Assembly (NCBI RefSeq): GCF_039929605.1
Contig: NZ_JBDSQX010000017.1
Span: 1-64,000 of the forward strand
Direction of reading: 5' to 3'
DNA: 64,000 bases
From: Pelomonas sp039929605
GTDB lineage: Bacteria > Pseudomonadota > Gammaproteobacteria > Burkholderiales > Burkholderiaceae_C
The notes beneath the pieces were generated by a model, which saw nothing but the letters and a program-made list of their open reading frames with translations, was not told the DNA's origin and ran no database searches. Made by a program: the position numbers and the translations under genes. This document shows, piece after piece, positions 25,073-33,598 of this stretch. Every line of letters starts with the position of its first letter. Positions within the stretch are counted from its first letter, which is position 1.

Positions 25073-26185
25073 GTGACCTTTCGCGGACTCGTCCTGCTGC
25101 TGCTGTTCTGCGCCAGCACCAGCGCCTGGGCCCACCAGTCCAGCGAGGCCTACCTGCGCTATCGGGTGGACGGAGCGGAGGTCGAGCAGCGCCTGGACAT
25201 CTCGCTGCGCGACCTGGACCGCGACCTGGGCCTGGATGCCGACGGCGACGGTGTGCTCAGCTGGGGCGAGGTGCGCACGCACTGGGGCGACATCGAACGG
25301 CTCGCTGCCGACGGCACGCGCTTCACCGCCGCCGGCGCCACCTGCCAGCCGACGGGCGCTGGCACGCCGCAGCTCGACGAACACAGCGACGGCATGCACG
25401 CCGTGCTCGTCACGCGCTGGCTTTGCCCGGCGACCGTGCAGGCGCTGGCCATCGACTACCGCCTCTTCGCCGCCACCGACGCCGGCCACCGCGGCCTGGC
25501 CCGGCTGGTGGGTACAGCCGGCGACCCGCTGGTGCTGGTGCCCGGCGCCGGCCCGCAGACGCTGAGCGCCAGCGGTGCGGGCCTGGGCAGCTTCGTCATC
25601 GAGGGCATGGCCCACATCGCCAGCGGCCTCGATCACCTGCTCTTCCTTGCCACGCTCATCCTCGTGGCGGTGTGGCGTCGTGACGGCGCCGGCTGGGCGC
25701 CGCGCGCCAGTGCACGCAGCGCGGTGGCCGAGACGCTCAAGCTCGTCACCGCCTTCACCGTCGCGCACTCCATCACGCTGGGCCTGGCGGCCAGCGGCGT
25801 CATCAACCCGCCGTCCCGCTGGATCGAATCGCTGATCGCGCTGACCGTGCTGCTGGCGGCGCTGGACAACATCCGGCCCTTCGTGCCGGGGCCGCGCTGG
25901 GTCATGGTCGGGCTCTTCGGCCTCGTGCACGGCGTGGGGTTTGCGGGGCCGCTGAAGGACCTGGGCCTGCGCGGCGCTGAGCTGCTGAAGCCGCTGCTCG
26001 GCTTCAACGTGGGCGTAGAACTGGGCCAGCTCGCCGCGGTGGCCGTGCTGCTGCCGCTGGCGCTGCTGCTGCGTGAGCGCAGGGCCTACCGGCGCTGGAT
26101 CGTGCCGGGCGCATCCAGCGCCATCGCCGCGCTGGCCACGCTGTGGCTGGCCGAGCGCAGCCTGGCGCTGCAGCTACTGCCCTGA
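25073..26185 (+). CDS. HupE/UreJ-family membrane protein with N-terminal EF-hand-like loop
   Basis: 370 residues from a GTG with GGAG nine bases upstream; the ATG-initiated frame to the left lies in the upstream gene. A signal peptide (ending STSAWA) precedes a periplasmic domain (21-185) starting HQSSEAYLRYRVDG. Residues 55-66, DADGDGVLSWGE, form a textbook EF-hand calcium loop. The C-terminal half has six to seven transmembrane helices with HupE/UreJ signatures: GMAHIASGLDHLLFLATLI, TAFTVAHSITLGLAASG, and GLVHGVGFAGPLKDLGL. HupE and UreJ homologues move nickel, but no urease or hydrogenase gene is in the window and the substrate is open. Last gene of the DUF4331 operon. Confidence 0.85.
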   Translation: MTFRGLVLLLLFCASTSAWAHQSSEAYLRYRVDGAEVEQRLDISLRDLDRDLGLDADGDGVLSWGEVRTHWGDIERLAADGTRFTAAGATCQPTGAGTPQLDEHSDGMHAVLVTRWLCPATVQALAIDYRLFAATDAGHRGLARLVGTAGDPLVLVPGAGPQTLSASGAGLGSFVIEGMAHIASGLDHLLFLATLILVAVWRRDGAGWAPRASARSAVAETLKLVTAFTVAHSITLGLAASGVINPPSRWIESLIALTVLLAALDNIRPFVPGPRWVMVGLFGLVHGVGFAGPLKDLGLRGAELLKPLLGFNVGVELGQLAAVAVLLPLALLLRERRAYRRWIVPGASSAIAALATLWLAERSLALQLLP

Positions 26186-26201
26186 CTGGTCCCGCCCAGC
26201 T

Positions 26202-27122
26202 CTACCGCCCGTGGGCGATAGCGCTGGCGACGCCTGCGGTCACCTGGCCCGCCGGCACGTGCACGGCGGCACTTTCGACATGACCCACCTGGTCATCGAA
26301 GAAGAAGTCCGGCTCGAACTCGCGCAGGAACTCGCCTTTGGCAAGGCCGCCGAGGAACATTGCCTCGTCGACCTCGATGTCCCAGTCCATCAGCGTGCGG
26401 ATGGCCCTTTCATGCGCCGGCGCACTGCGCGCCGTGACGAGGGCGGTGCGCACGCGCATGCCGCCGCCGGGTGCCTGCTGCAGCCGTTGCAGCGCCTGCA
26501 GCACCGGTTTGAACGGCCCGGCCGGCAGCGGCAGGTGGGCGCGCTGCAGCTCGTGCTCGCGGAACGCCGCCAGACCGTCGCGCTGGTAGACCTGCTCGGC
26601 CTCGTCGGAGAACAGCACCGCGTCGCCGTCGAAGGCGATGCGCAGCTCGTTCGGGTGAGCCGCCGAAGCACGCGCCGCCAGCGGCATCACGCGAGCGGCG
26701 GCCACGCCGGCCGCGAGCGCCTGGCGCACATCGTCGTCGTTGGCCGACAGGAAGAGATTCGCCGACAGTGGTTTGAGATAACGCCACGGTGACGCGCCAC
26801 GCGTGAACACGCCGCGCTCCACCGGCAGGCCGTAATGCTTGGCCGAGCGGAACACGCGCAGGCCCGAGATCGGGTCATTGCGCGACAGCACGACCACCTC
26901 GACCTGCGGCCCTGAATCGAGCCGGCCGTCGTTGAAGGCCAGCAGCTTGCGCACCAGCGAGAAGGCCACGCCGGGCGGCGCGGGCTCGTCCAGGCGCTGC
27001 TGCTGCAGGGCCATGTAGGCGCGGTCGTCGCTGGCCTCGAAGACCTCGTTCTCGGCCTCGAAATCGAAGAGCGCGCGCGACGAGATCGCGACGACGAGTT
27101 GACCGGTGAGCGTGGCTGGCAT
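26202..27122 (-). CDS. 5'-nucleotidase (cytosolic NT5C1-like family)
   Basis: 306 residues from ATG 27122. Resembles the 5'-nucleotidase family that includes eukaryotic cN-I: VVAISSRALFDFEAENEVF at the start, VEVVVLSRNDPISGLRVF, FLSANDDDVRQALAAG, the internal HAD-like FDGDAVLFSDEAE, and FFFDDQVGHVE near the end. It is predicted to dephosphorylate nucleoside monophosphates in the cytosol. It starts 8 bp after the gspF stop and may be transcribed at the tail of the gsp operon. It converges with the HupE-like gene, 16 bp apart. Confidence 0.88.
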   Translation of the reverse strand: MPATLTGQLVVAISSRALFDFEAENEVFEASDDRAYMALQQQRLDEPAPPGVAFSLVRKLLAFNDGRLDSGPQVEVVVLSRNDPISGLRVFRSAKHYGLPVERGVFTRGASPWRYLKPLSANLFLSANDDDVRQALAAGVAAARVMPLAARASAAHPNELRIAFDGDAVLFSDEAEQVYQRDGLAAFREHELQRAHLPLPAGPFKPVLQALQRLQQAPGGGMRVRTALVTARSAPAHERAIRTLMDWDIEVDEAMFLGGLAKGEFLREFEPDFFFDDQVGHVESAAVHVPAGQVTAGVASAIAHGR

Positions 27123-27130
27123 CGGGCGAC

Positions 27131-28342
27131 CTATTTCACCCAAGTATTCAGCTGGATGATGGGCAGCAGCACCGCCAGCACGATCATCAGCACGATGGCG
27201 CCCATCGCGACGATGAGCAGCGGCTCCAGCAGCGTGGCCGCAGCCATGGAGCGGCGCTGCACCTCGACGCTGAGCTGGCGTGCGGCGCGGCCCAGCATCT
27301 CGGGCAACTGGCCGGTCTGCTCGCCCAGGCGGGCGAACATGGCCAGGATGCCGGGGAAGCGCTTCCTGCCCGCCAGCGCCGAGCCCAGCGGCGCGCCTTC
27401 GCGCACCTGCACCAGCGCGTCCAGCGCGTCGGCCCGCATGGCGCGGTTGGACAGTGTCTCGGCCGCCGCCTGCAACGCCTTCAGGATGGGCACGCCGGCG
27501 CCGGCCAGCATGGCCAGCGTGCCGGCGAAGCGCGCCGCGTTGTAGCCGCGTGCCAGCCGGCCGATCAGCGGCAGGCCCAGGACGGCGGCGTCGAAGCGCA
27601 GCCGGAAGGCTGTCGCCTTGAGCGCCTGGCGCAGCAGCAGCGCGGCGACGACAAGGGCGGCGAGCATCGCCCAGCCCCAGTGGCGCACGAAGTCGCTGAA
27701 GGCCAGCATCGCGATGGTCAGCGCGGGCAAGGTGCGCTTGGAGCTGGTGAACACGGTTGCGATCTGCGGCACGACGTAGGTGACGAGGAAGATGACGATG
27801 AGCACCGAGATGAGCGACACGATGGCCGGGTAGGCCATGGCGCCGATGAGCTTGGACTTGAGGTCCTGGCTGCTCTCGAGGTCGTCGGCCAGTTTCTCCA
27901 GCACCTGGCCGAGCGCGCCGCTCTGCTCGCCAGCGGCGACGACGCCGCGGTAGACGTCGTTGAACTCGCGCGGCGACATGGCCAGCGCGCGGGCGAAGGT
28001 CGAGCCGGCGTTGACCTCGGCCTTGAGTTGGCTGATGAGCTCGCGCTGCTTGACGTCCTCGCTCTCATCGGCGAGCGCGGTCAGGGCGCGCTCGATGGGC
28101 AGGCTGGAGCCGACGAGGCCGGCGAGCTGGCGCGTCCAGACGGCCAGCGCCGTCGAGCTGAAGACGCGCCGCGCGAAGCGGCTGCCCTCTTGCGCGCCGT
28201 GCTGCTGCACCATCTCGATGGACAGCGGCGTCAGGCCTTGCGTGCGCACCATCGCGCGGGCGGCGCGCGGGTTGTCGGCCTCGATCAGGCCACTGGTCTG
28301 GCGGCCGGAGGCGGCGAGGGCTTCGTATTTGTAGGCGGGCAT
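27131..28342 (-). CDS. gspF: Type II secretion inner-membrane platform protein GspF
   Basis: 403 residues, the usual GspF length, from ATG 28342 (MPAYKYEALAASGRQTSG). Two T2SF domains (about 70-190 and 270-395), each with a conserved E-x-x-G/S segment (VVAAGEQSGALGQVLEKLA and ARLGEQTGQLPEMLGRAA), alternate with three transmembrane helices (around 170-190, 220-245 and 375-400). GspF bridges the GspE ATPase and the pseudopilus. The longer frame to 28429 reads into the hairpin spacer and is rejected. It is separated from gspE by that 118-bp spacer, unlike most genes of the operon. Confidence 0.96.
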   Translation of the reverse strand: MPAYKYEALAASGRQTSGLIEADNPRAARAMVRTQGLTPLSIEMVQQHGAQEGSRFARRVFSSTALAVWTRQLAGLVGSSLPIERALTALADESEDVKQRELISQLKAEVNAGSTFARALAMSPREFNDVYRGVVAAGEQSGALGQVLEKLADDLESSQDLKSKLIGAMAYPAIVSLISVLIVIFLVTYVVPQIATVFTSSKRTLPALTIAMLAFSDFVRHWGWAMLAALVVAALLLRQALKATAFRLRFDAAVLGLPLIGRLARGYNAARFAGTLAMLAGAGVPILKALQAAAETLSNRAMRADALDALVQVREGAPLGSALAGRKRFPGILAMFARLGEQTGQLPEMLGRAARQLSVEVQRRSMAAATLLEPLLIVAMGAIVLMIVLAVLLPIIQLNTWVK

Positions 28343-28363
28343 GTCAACGGCATTCTGCGGGAC

Positions 28364-28481
28364 GAGCGCCGGGCCGCTCCCAAGCCGGCCCGCGCTGGCG
28401 ATGTGCTCGCGGTTCGAAGCCGCGAGCATCGCCGCCCCCTCGGGGGGCCGGCCAAGGTATGCCTTGGGCGGGGGGCTTCAT
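28364..28481 (-). repeat. Hairpin-rich intergenic element, copy 1 (gspE-gspF spacer)
   Basis: 118 bp between the gspE stop and gspF. On the plus strand it runs from GAGCGCCGGGCCGCTCCC to GGGGGCTTCAT. It contains the stem TGCTCGCGG / CCGCGAGCA inside an outer GCGA / TCGC pair, then CCCCC / GGGGG, then CCAAGG-TATG-CCTTGG. Copy 2 at 34946-35084 shares both ends and the order of hairpins. Confidence 0.85.
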
Positions 28482-28482
28482 A

Positions 28483-29907
28483 TCATTCGCGGGTCACGCG
28501 CAGCACTTCTTCCAGTGACGTGACACCGGACTCGATCAGCCGCTCGCCGTCCTCGCGCATCGAGCGCAGCCCGATGGCCTCGGCGGCGGCCTGCAGCTGG
28601 CTTTCGGGCGCGCGGTTGTGAATGAGGCTGCGCACGGCGTCGTCGGCCACCATCAGCTCGTAGACGCCCGTGCGGCCCTTGTAGCCGGTCTGGCCGCAGG
28701 CGTCGCAGCCCACGGGGTGCCAGCGGCCATGGTCGTCCTGCGTCTTGCAGACGGGGCACAGGCGCCGCACCAGGCGCTGGGCCAGTACGCCGAGCAGCGA
28801 GCTGCTGAGAAGGAAGGGCTCCACGCCCATGTCGGTCAGCCGCGTGACGGCACTGGGGGCGTCGTTGGTGTGCAGCGTGGCGAGCACCAGGTGGCCCGTC
28901 AGCGAAGCCTGGATGGCGATCTGTGCGGTCTCAAAGTCGCGGATCTCGCCGATCATGATGACGTCTGGGTCCTGGCGCAGGATGGCGCGCAGGGCCTTCG
29001 CAAAGGTCAGGTCGATCTTGGCGTTGACCTGCGTCTGGCCAATGCCGGGCAGCTCGTACTCGATCGGGTCCTCGACGGTCAGCACATTGGTGGTGGCCGT
29101 GTCCACGGTCTGTAGCGAGGCATACAGCGAGGTCGTCTTGCCCGAGCCCGTCGGGCCGGTGACGAGGACGATGCCGTGCGGCTGCTGCACCAGCTTCTTG
29201 AAGGACGACAGCACCTGGCCGTCCATGCCCAGGCCTTCGAGCGTGAACTTGGATTCGCTCTTGTCCAGCAGGCGCAGCACGGCGCGCTCACCATGGGCGC
29301 TGGGCAGCGTGGACACGCGCACGTCGATGGCTCGGCCGCCGATGCGCAGCGAGATGCGGCCGTCCTGCGGCAGGCGCTTCTCGGCGATGTCCAGCTCGGC
29401 CATGATCTTCAGCCGCGAGATCAGCGCGGCGTGCAGCGCCCGGTTGGGCTGCACCACCTCGCGCAGCGTGCCGTCGACGCGAAAGCGCACGGAGCTGGAG
29501 CGCTCGTAGGGCTCGATGTGGATGTCGCTCGCGCCGTCCTTGGCCGCCTGGGTCAGCAGCGCGTTGAGCATGCGGATGATGGGCGCGTCGTTGGCGGCTT
29601 CGAGCAAGTCCTCCACCGCCGGCAGGTCCTGCATCATGCGCGACAGGTCCACCGCGCTCTCGACCTCGCCGACGACGACGGCCGCGCTCGATTCGCTGCC
29701 GGCGTAGGCCGTGCTGATGCGCTCGGTCAGCGAGTTCGCGGCCTCGGACTCCAGCCGGTCCACCGCGTACAGGCGTTGCACCTCGGACAGCGTCGCCCAG
29801 CCGACCTCGGGCGGCGCCCACAGCGTCAGCGTGTTGCCGTCGTCTTCCAGCAGCACGGTATTGGCCCGTGCGAAGGCATAGGGCAGGGGGTGGCGGATGG
29901 CGGCCAT
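28483..29907 (-). CDS. gspE: Type II secretion ATPase GspE
   Basis: 474 residues. N-terminal N1E/N2E domain (1-105); Walker A GPTGSGKTTS (251-260); Asp box TVEDPIEY; Walker B VIMIGEIRDFETA (317-329); His box ATLHTNDA; and a zinc-binding tetracysteine CPVC (384-387) ... CDAC (401-404). It powers pseudopilus assembly as a hexamer on the cytoplasmic face, docking on GspL and GspF. It starts 6 bp after the gspD stop, and a hairpin spacer follows its own stop. Confidence 0.97.
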   Translation of the reverse strand: MAAIRHPLPYAFARANTVLLEDDGNTLTLWAPPEVGWATLSEVQRLYAVDRLESEAANSLTERISTAYAGSESSAAVVVGEVESAVDLSRMMQDLPAVEDLLEAANDAPIIRMLNALLTQAAKDGASDIHIEPYERSSSVRFRVDGTLREVVQPNRALHAALISRLKIMAELDIAEKRLPQDGRISLRIGGRAIDVRVSTLPSAHGERAVLRLLDKSESKFTLEGLGMDGQVLSSFKKLVQQPHGIVLVTGPTGSGKTTSLYASLQTVDTATTNVLTVEDPIEYELPGIGQTQVNAKIDLTFAKALRAILRQDPDVIMIGEIRDFETAQIAIQASLTGHLVLATLHTNDAPSAVTRLTDMGVEPFLLSSSLLGVLAQRLVRRLCPVCKTQDDHGRWHPVGCDACGQTGYKGRTGVYELMVADDAVRSLIHNRAPESQLQAAAEAIGLRSMREDGERLIESGVTSLEEVLRVTRE

Positions 29908-29913
29908 GGTCCG

Positions 29914-32175
29914 TTATTGCGGCGGTTGCTGGGGCTCTTGCTGCGGCACTTGCTGCGGCTGCTGCGGCGGAGTGGGCGGTTGCAGGGAAGGCTGCGGCAG
30001 CGCCTTGCTCGGCGACGAGAACGTGGGCTCGGGCATCACCGGCGCGCCGGTGTCGGGCAGCAGTAGCCGCTGCGGCGGCTGGCTGGCCTCTTGCACTGCA
30101 CGGATGCTGCGGTAGCGGTCCAGCGTCAGCTCGTTGCCGCTTTGCGCGCTGCGCATGACCACCGGGCGCAGGAAGACCATCAGGTTGGTCTTCACGCGGC
30201 GGCGGTTCTCGCTCTTGAAGAGGTTGCCCAGCAGCGGGATCTTGGACAGGCCTGGCACGCCGTCGCCGCCGTCGGTGTACTCGTCCTTGAGCAACCCCCC
30301 CAGCACGATCAGGTCGCCGTCATCGACGATGACATTGGTCTCGATGGCGCTCTTATCCAGCGTCGGGCCGTTGGTGCCCGTGCTGCCGGGCACGACGGAG
30401 GAGTTCTCCTGATAGACCACCATGCGCACCGTGCCGCCTTCACCGATCTGGCTCTTGATCTTCAGCGTCAGGCCGACGTCCTTGCGGTCCACGGTCTGGA
30501 AGGGGTTGACGTTGCCGCCGGTCCCGGCCGTGGCGGCGTAGGAGCCGGTCACGAAGGGCACGTTCTGGCCGATGACGATGCGCGCCTCCTCGTTGTCCAG
30601 CGACACGATGTTGGGCGTGGACAGCACGTTGGCGCCGCTCTGGCTCTCGAAGAAGTTGGCCACCGCGCCCAGCGTGTAGAAGCTGCCGAACTTCTTGATC
30701 ACGCCGATGTTCAGCCCCTGGGGCGCCGCGCCGCCGGCCAGCCCCTTGGTCACGCCGTCCCTGCCGCCTGCGACGGCGCCGGTTGCGTTGATGATGTTGG
30801 CCAGGCCCGAGCCGAAGTTGGTGCCAGCGCCGGTGATGCTGGAGTCGCCCTTGCTGCCGAACAGGTTCTGCCACTGGATGCCGAACTGGGCCGACTTGCT
30901 GTTGTCGATCTTGACAATCAGCGACTCGACGTAGACCTGCGCGCGGCGGCCGTCCAACTGCTCGATGACGGCGCGCACCTGGCGGTACAGCGGCTCGGGT
31001 GCCGTGATGATCAGCGAGTTGGTGGCCGTGTCGGCCTGCACGAAGCCGCCCGTGGAGGGCCCGGCGGACTGGCTCAACGGTGCCGTCGCTGCGGTGGAGG
31101 TCATGCCACCGCTGTTGTTGCCACCGTTGTTGTTGCCCGTTAGCGACTGCGCGCCGCCGGTCAGTGTGCCGTTGCCGCTGAGGCTGGAGGTGCCCGACGA
31201 GCTGCCGCCGCTGCCGCCGCCGGAGGACGCGGCGCCGAAGGCCGCGCGCAGCACGGCCGCCAGTTTGGTCGCGTCGGCGTTCTTCAGGTAGACGACGCGG
31301 ATGCTGTTGCCGCCGTCGATGCTGGGCTGGTCGAGCTTGTCGACCATGGAGCGCACGGCGGCCAGGCGCGTGGGGTTGCTGGCGCGCAGGATCAGGCCGT
31401 TGGAGCGCGGGTCCACCAGCACGTTGACGGCGCTGCTGCTTTGGCCCGGCACGGCCTGCGCGGTGGTGGCACCGCCGTCGGCCAGGCGCTGCACCAGCGG
31501 CGCCAGGTCGGCCGCGACGGCGTGCTTGAGCGGGACGATTTCGATGTCGCTGGTGCCTGGCGTATCCATCGCCGCGATGATCTTGGCGATGCGCTGCAGG
31601 TTGTCCGCGTAATCGGTGATGACCAGGCTGTTGTTGCCCGGGTTGGCGTTGATGGTGTTGTTGGGGCTGATCAGCGGGCGCAACACGGCGACGAGGTTAT
31701 TCGCGTTCTCGTGCTGGATGCGGAAGATCTGCGTCAGGATCTGGTCGCCCCGGGCGCTGCTGGTCTCGATGGCGACCGAGCCCGCCTGCAGCTTGGCGTC
31801 GGCCTCGGGCAGCACCTTCAGCAGGCCGGCCGTCTCGACGACGGTGAAGCCCAAGCCGCGCAGGGCGGCGAGGTAGTTGCGGTAGGCCTCGGCCACCGAC
31901 ACCGGCTGCTCGCTGTAGACCGTGACCGTGCCCTTGACGCGCGGGTCGATGATGATTTGCCGGTCCAGCATGACGCCGATGGCGCGCGTCACGGCCTCGA
32001 TGTCGGCATTGACGAAGTTCAGCGTGACCGGCGAGCTGGCCCTGATCGCCGGGCCTTTGCCCGAGTTCGGGCGGGCGCGCTGCACGGTGGCGTTGTCGGG
32101 CTGCGCGAACGCGCTGCCTGCGGCCAGCAGCAGCGCGGCAATCGCGGTAGCGGTGCGTTGGGGATTCATGATCAT
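29914..32175 (-). CDS. gspD: Type II secretion outer-membrane secretin GspD
   Basis: 753 residues. Signal peptide (TATAIAALLLAAGSAFAQ), N0 domain (about 45-120, VTLNFVNADIEAVTRAIGVML), N1-N3 repeats (125-420), the secretin domain (about 430-680, with EARIVIGQNVPFVTGSYA and VVDDGDLIVLGGLLKDE), and a Pro/Gln-rich C-terminal tail of about 50 residues that may bind a pilotin. A Ser/Gly/Asn-rich insert (about 308-365) lies within N3. The ATG overlaps the gspN stop (ATGA); a second Met two codons on is equally possible. The PilQ secretin is encoded 24 kb away, so the window encodes two secretin channels. Confidence 0.97.
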   Translation of the reverse strand: MIMNPQRTATAIAALLLAAGSAFAQPDNATVQRARPNSGKGPAIRASSPVTLNFVNADIEAVTRAIGVMLDRQIIIDPRVKGTVTVYSEQPVSVAEAYRNYLAALRGLGFTVVETAGLLKVLPEADAKLQAGSVAIETSSARGDQILTQIFRIQHENANNLVAVLRPLISPNNTINANPGNNSLVITDYADNLQRIAKIIAAMDTPGTSDIEIVPLKHAVAADLAPLVQRLADGGATTAQAVPGQSSSAVNVLVDPRSNGLILRASNPTRLAAVRSMVDKLDQPSIDGGNSIRVVYLKNADATKLAAVLRAAFGAASSGGGSGGSSSGTSSLSGNGTLTGGAQSLTGNNNGGNNSGGMTSTAATAPLSQSAGPSTGGFVQADTATNSLIITAPEPLYRQVRAVIEQLDGRRAQVYVESLIVKIDNSKSAQFGIQWQNLFGSKGDSSITGAGTNFGSGLANIINATGAVAGGRDGVTKGLAGGAAPQGLNIGVIKKFGSFYTLGAVANFFESQSGANVLSTPNIVSLDNEEARIVIGQNVPFVTGSYAATAGTGGNVNPFQTVDRKDVGLTLKIKSQIGEGGTVRMVVYQENSSVVPGSTGTNGPTLDKSAIETNVIVDDGDLIVLGGLLKDEYTDGGDGVPGLSKIPLLGNLFKSENRRRVKTNLMVFLRPVVMRSAQSGNELTLDRYRSIRAVQEASQPPQRLLLPDTGAPVMPEPTFSSPSKALPQPSLQPPTPPQQPQQVPQQEPQQPPQ

Positions 32176-33059
32176 CCGATCGTCAAGACGGAGCGCGCCC
32201 CCTGGCGGCGTCCGATGATGTTCAGCAGGTTGTTGAGCGCTTCCTCGCGGCCCGGCGCGGCGCCGGCTTCGCCAACAAAGCGGCTCTTGCCGCCCGGCAC
32301 CACCGTGCCCGCACCGGTGAGCTGCAAGGCCCCTTCCAGCGTGGACAGGCGCAGCGTGCTAACGCCGGGGTTGCCCGGGTCGGCGGCGAGGTTGAAGCGG
32401 TAGCTGCCCAGCGGCGCGACGGTGGAGATGCGCGAGGACAGGTTGAGCAGGTCGAACTGCAGTTCGCCGAACTGGCGCCAACGGCCCTGCACCGACTCCA
32501 GCCGGAACTCGCGTGCCGACAGCCGCAGCGAGCCGCCGAGCTGCAGCGTGTTCCACGGCGTGCCCAGGCCCGCCAGCACACTGGCCGGCAGGCGCGCCAG
32601 CCAGTCGGCGCGGCTGTCGATGCTGATCTCCATGCGGCCCAGGCCGGGCTTGATGCCCAGCAGCAGTTCGCCGTTGATGCAGCAGTCCTGCCGCGCAGCG
32701 AGCTGCAGGCCCGTCGTCTTGAGGCTCATCCTCCAGTGCAGCCGGCCGGGCAGCGAGGACGCGTCCCGACTGCCGACACCGCCCGTCAGCACGAGCACGC
32801 CCGAGCCGTTCCAGATGCTGCCGCGCGTGTCGACGAGCAGCAGGTGCTCGCCCGTGGCCGAGGCCAGCGAGCGTGCTAGCCAGCTCGCCGGTGCGAACAG
32901 GATGAGCGCGCCGACGAGGCCGATCAAGGCGCCAGCGATGCTCCAGCGCCGTGCCGTGGCGTGGCGCACCGAGCGGCCGGTCAGCAGCGTGCTGGCGCTG
33001 AAGACGGACTCCTGCACTGTCATCGGCGGTGGCGCGGATTTCTTCTTGAACCAGGCCAT
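32172..33059 (-). CDS. gspN: Type II secretion protein GspN
   Basis: 295 residues from ATG 33059, which shares its A with the gspM stop (TGATG). A cytoplasmic tail with KKKSAPPPM leads to one transmembrane helix (about 43-62, IAGALIGLVGALILFAPASW) and a periplasmic domain with LLLVDTRGSIWNGSGVLVL, the hallmark GspN WxG segment, and LQLGGSLRLSAREFRLESV. GspN occurs only in some T2SS operons and its role is uncertain, possibly envelope assembly. Two cysteines (DCCING) are unusual. It ends overlapping gspD. Confidence 0.9.
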   Translation of the reverse strand: MAWFKKKSAPPPMTVQESVFSASTLLTGRSVRHATARRWSIAGALIGLVGALILFAPASWLARSLASATGEHLLLVDTRGSIWNGSGVLVLTGGVGSRDASSLPGRLHWRMSLKTTGLQLAARQDCCINGELLLGIKPGLGRMEISIDSRADWLARLPASVLAGLGTPWNTLQLGGSLRLSAREFRLESVQGRWRQFGELQFDLLNLSSRISTVAPLGSYRFNLAADPGNPGVSTLRLSTLEGALQLTGAGTVVPGGKSRFVGEAGAAPGREEALNNLLNIIGRRQGARSVLTIG

Positions 33060-33598
33060 CAGGCGCCCCCTCCCAGGCTGAGGACGAGGCTGCCGGAATA
33101 GCCTGTGGGGCCGCGTGTCAGTTGCGCTTCGACCGGGCGCGCACGTGCCGCCGAGCGCACCTCGCCCAGCCAGGCCTGCAAGGCCTGCGGCGCGATGCCG
33201 TTCAGCGTGATGACGGCGCGATCGCCCGTCAGGTTCAGTCGGGCGACCGGGCCCAGATGCTCGACCGAGGCGGTCAGTGCCGCCTGGGCCTGGGCCGGCG
33301 GCACGCTGGGTGCCTTGCGCAGCGCACCGGCTTCCTGGGCCTGCGCCTGCATCTGCTGCAACTGCAGCTCCAGCTTTTCGAGCTCGGCGGGTGCGGCCTT
33401 CAAGGTGCGCAGAGCCGGCGCCAGCAGCAGGGCCCACGCCATCAGCAGGCCCAGCAGCACGGCGACAACGCTCAGCACAAGGCGTTCGCGCTCACCGAGC
33501 GTCTGCCATTGCGTGAGAGCCTGGGCGCGGGCGTGGCGCAGCTGGGCGGCAAAGCCGCCATCGGCGGCGGCGGTGGAGGAGGGGAAACGGGTAGCCAT
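33059..33598 (-). CDS. gspM: Type II secretion protein GspM
   Basis: 179 residues. Transmembrane helix at about 41-60 (VLSVVAVLLGLLMAWALLLA), followed by a coiled-coil segment (LEKLELQLQQMQAQAQEAG) and a ferredoxin-like periplasmic domain (ALTASVEHLG ... LGEVRSAARARPVEAQLTRG). GspM pairs with GspL in the inner-membrane platform. Start and stop each share a base with a neighbour (TGATG), so it is translated tightly with gspL and gspN. Confidence 0.93.
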   Translation of the reverse strand: MATRFPSSTAAADGGFAAQLRHARAQALTQWQTLGERERLVLSVVAVLLGLLMAWALLLAPALRTLKAAPAELEKLELQLQQMQAQAQEAGALRKAPSVPPAQAQAALTASVEHLGPVARLNLTGDRAVITLNGIAPQALQAWLGEVRSAARARPVEAQLTRGPTGYSGSLVLSLGGGA

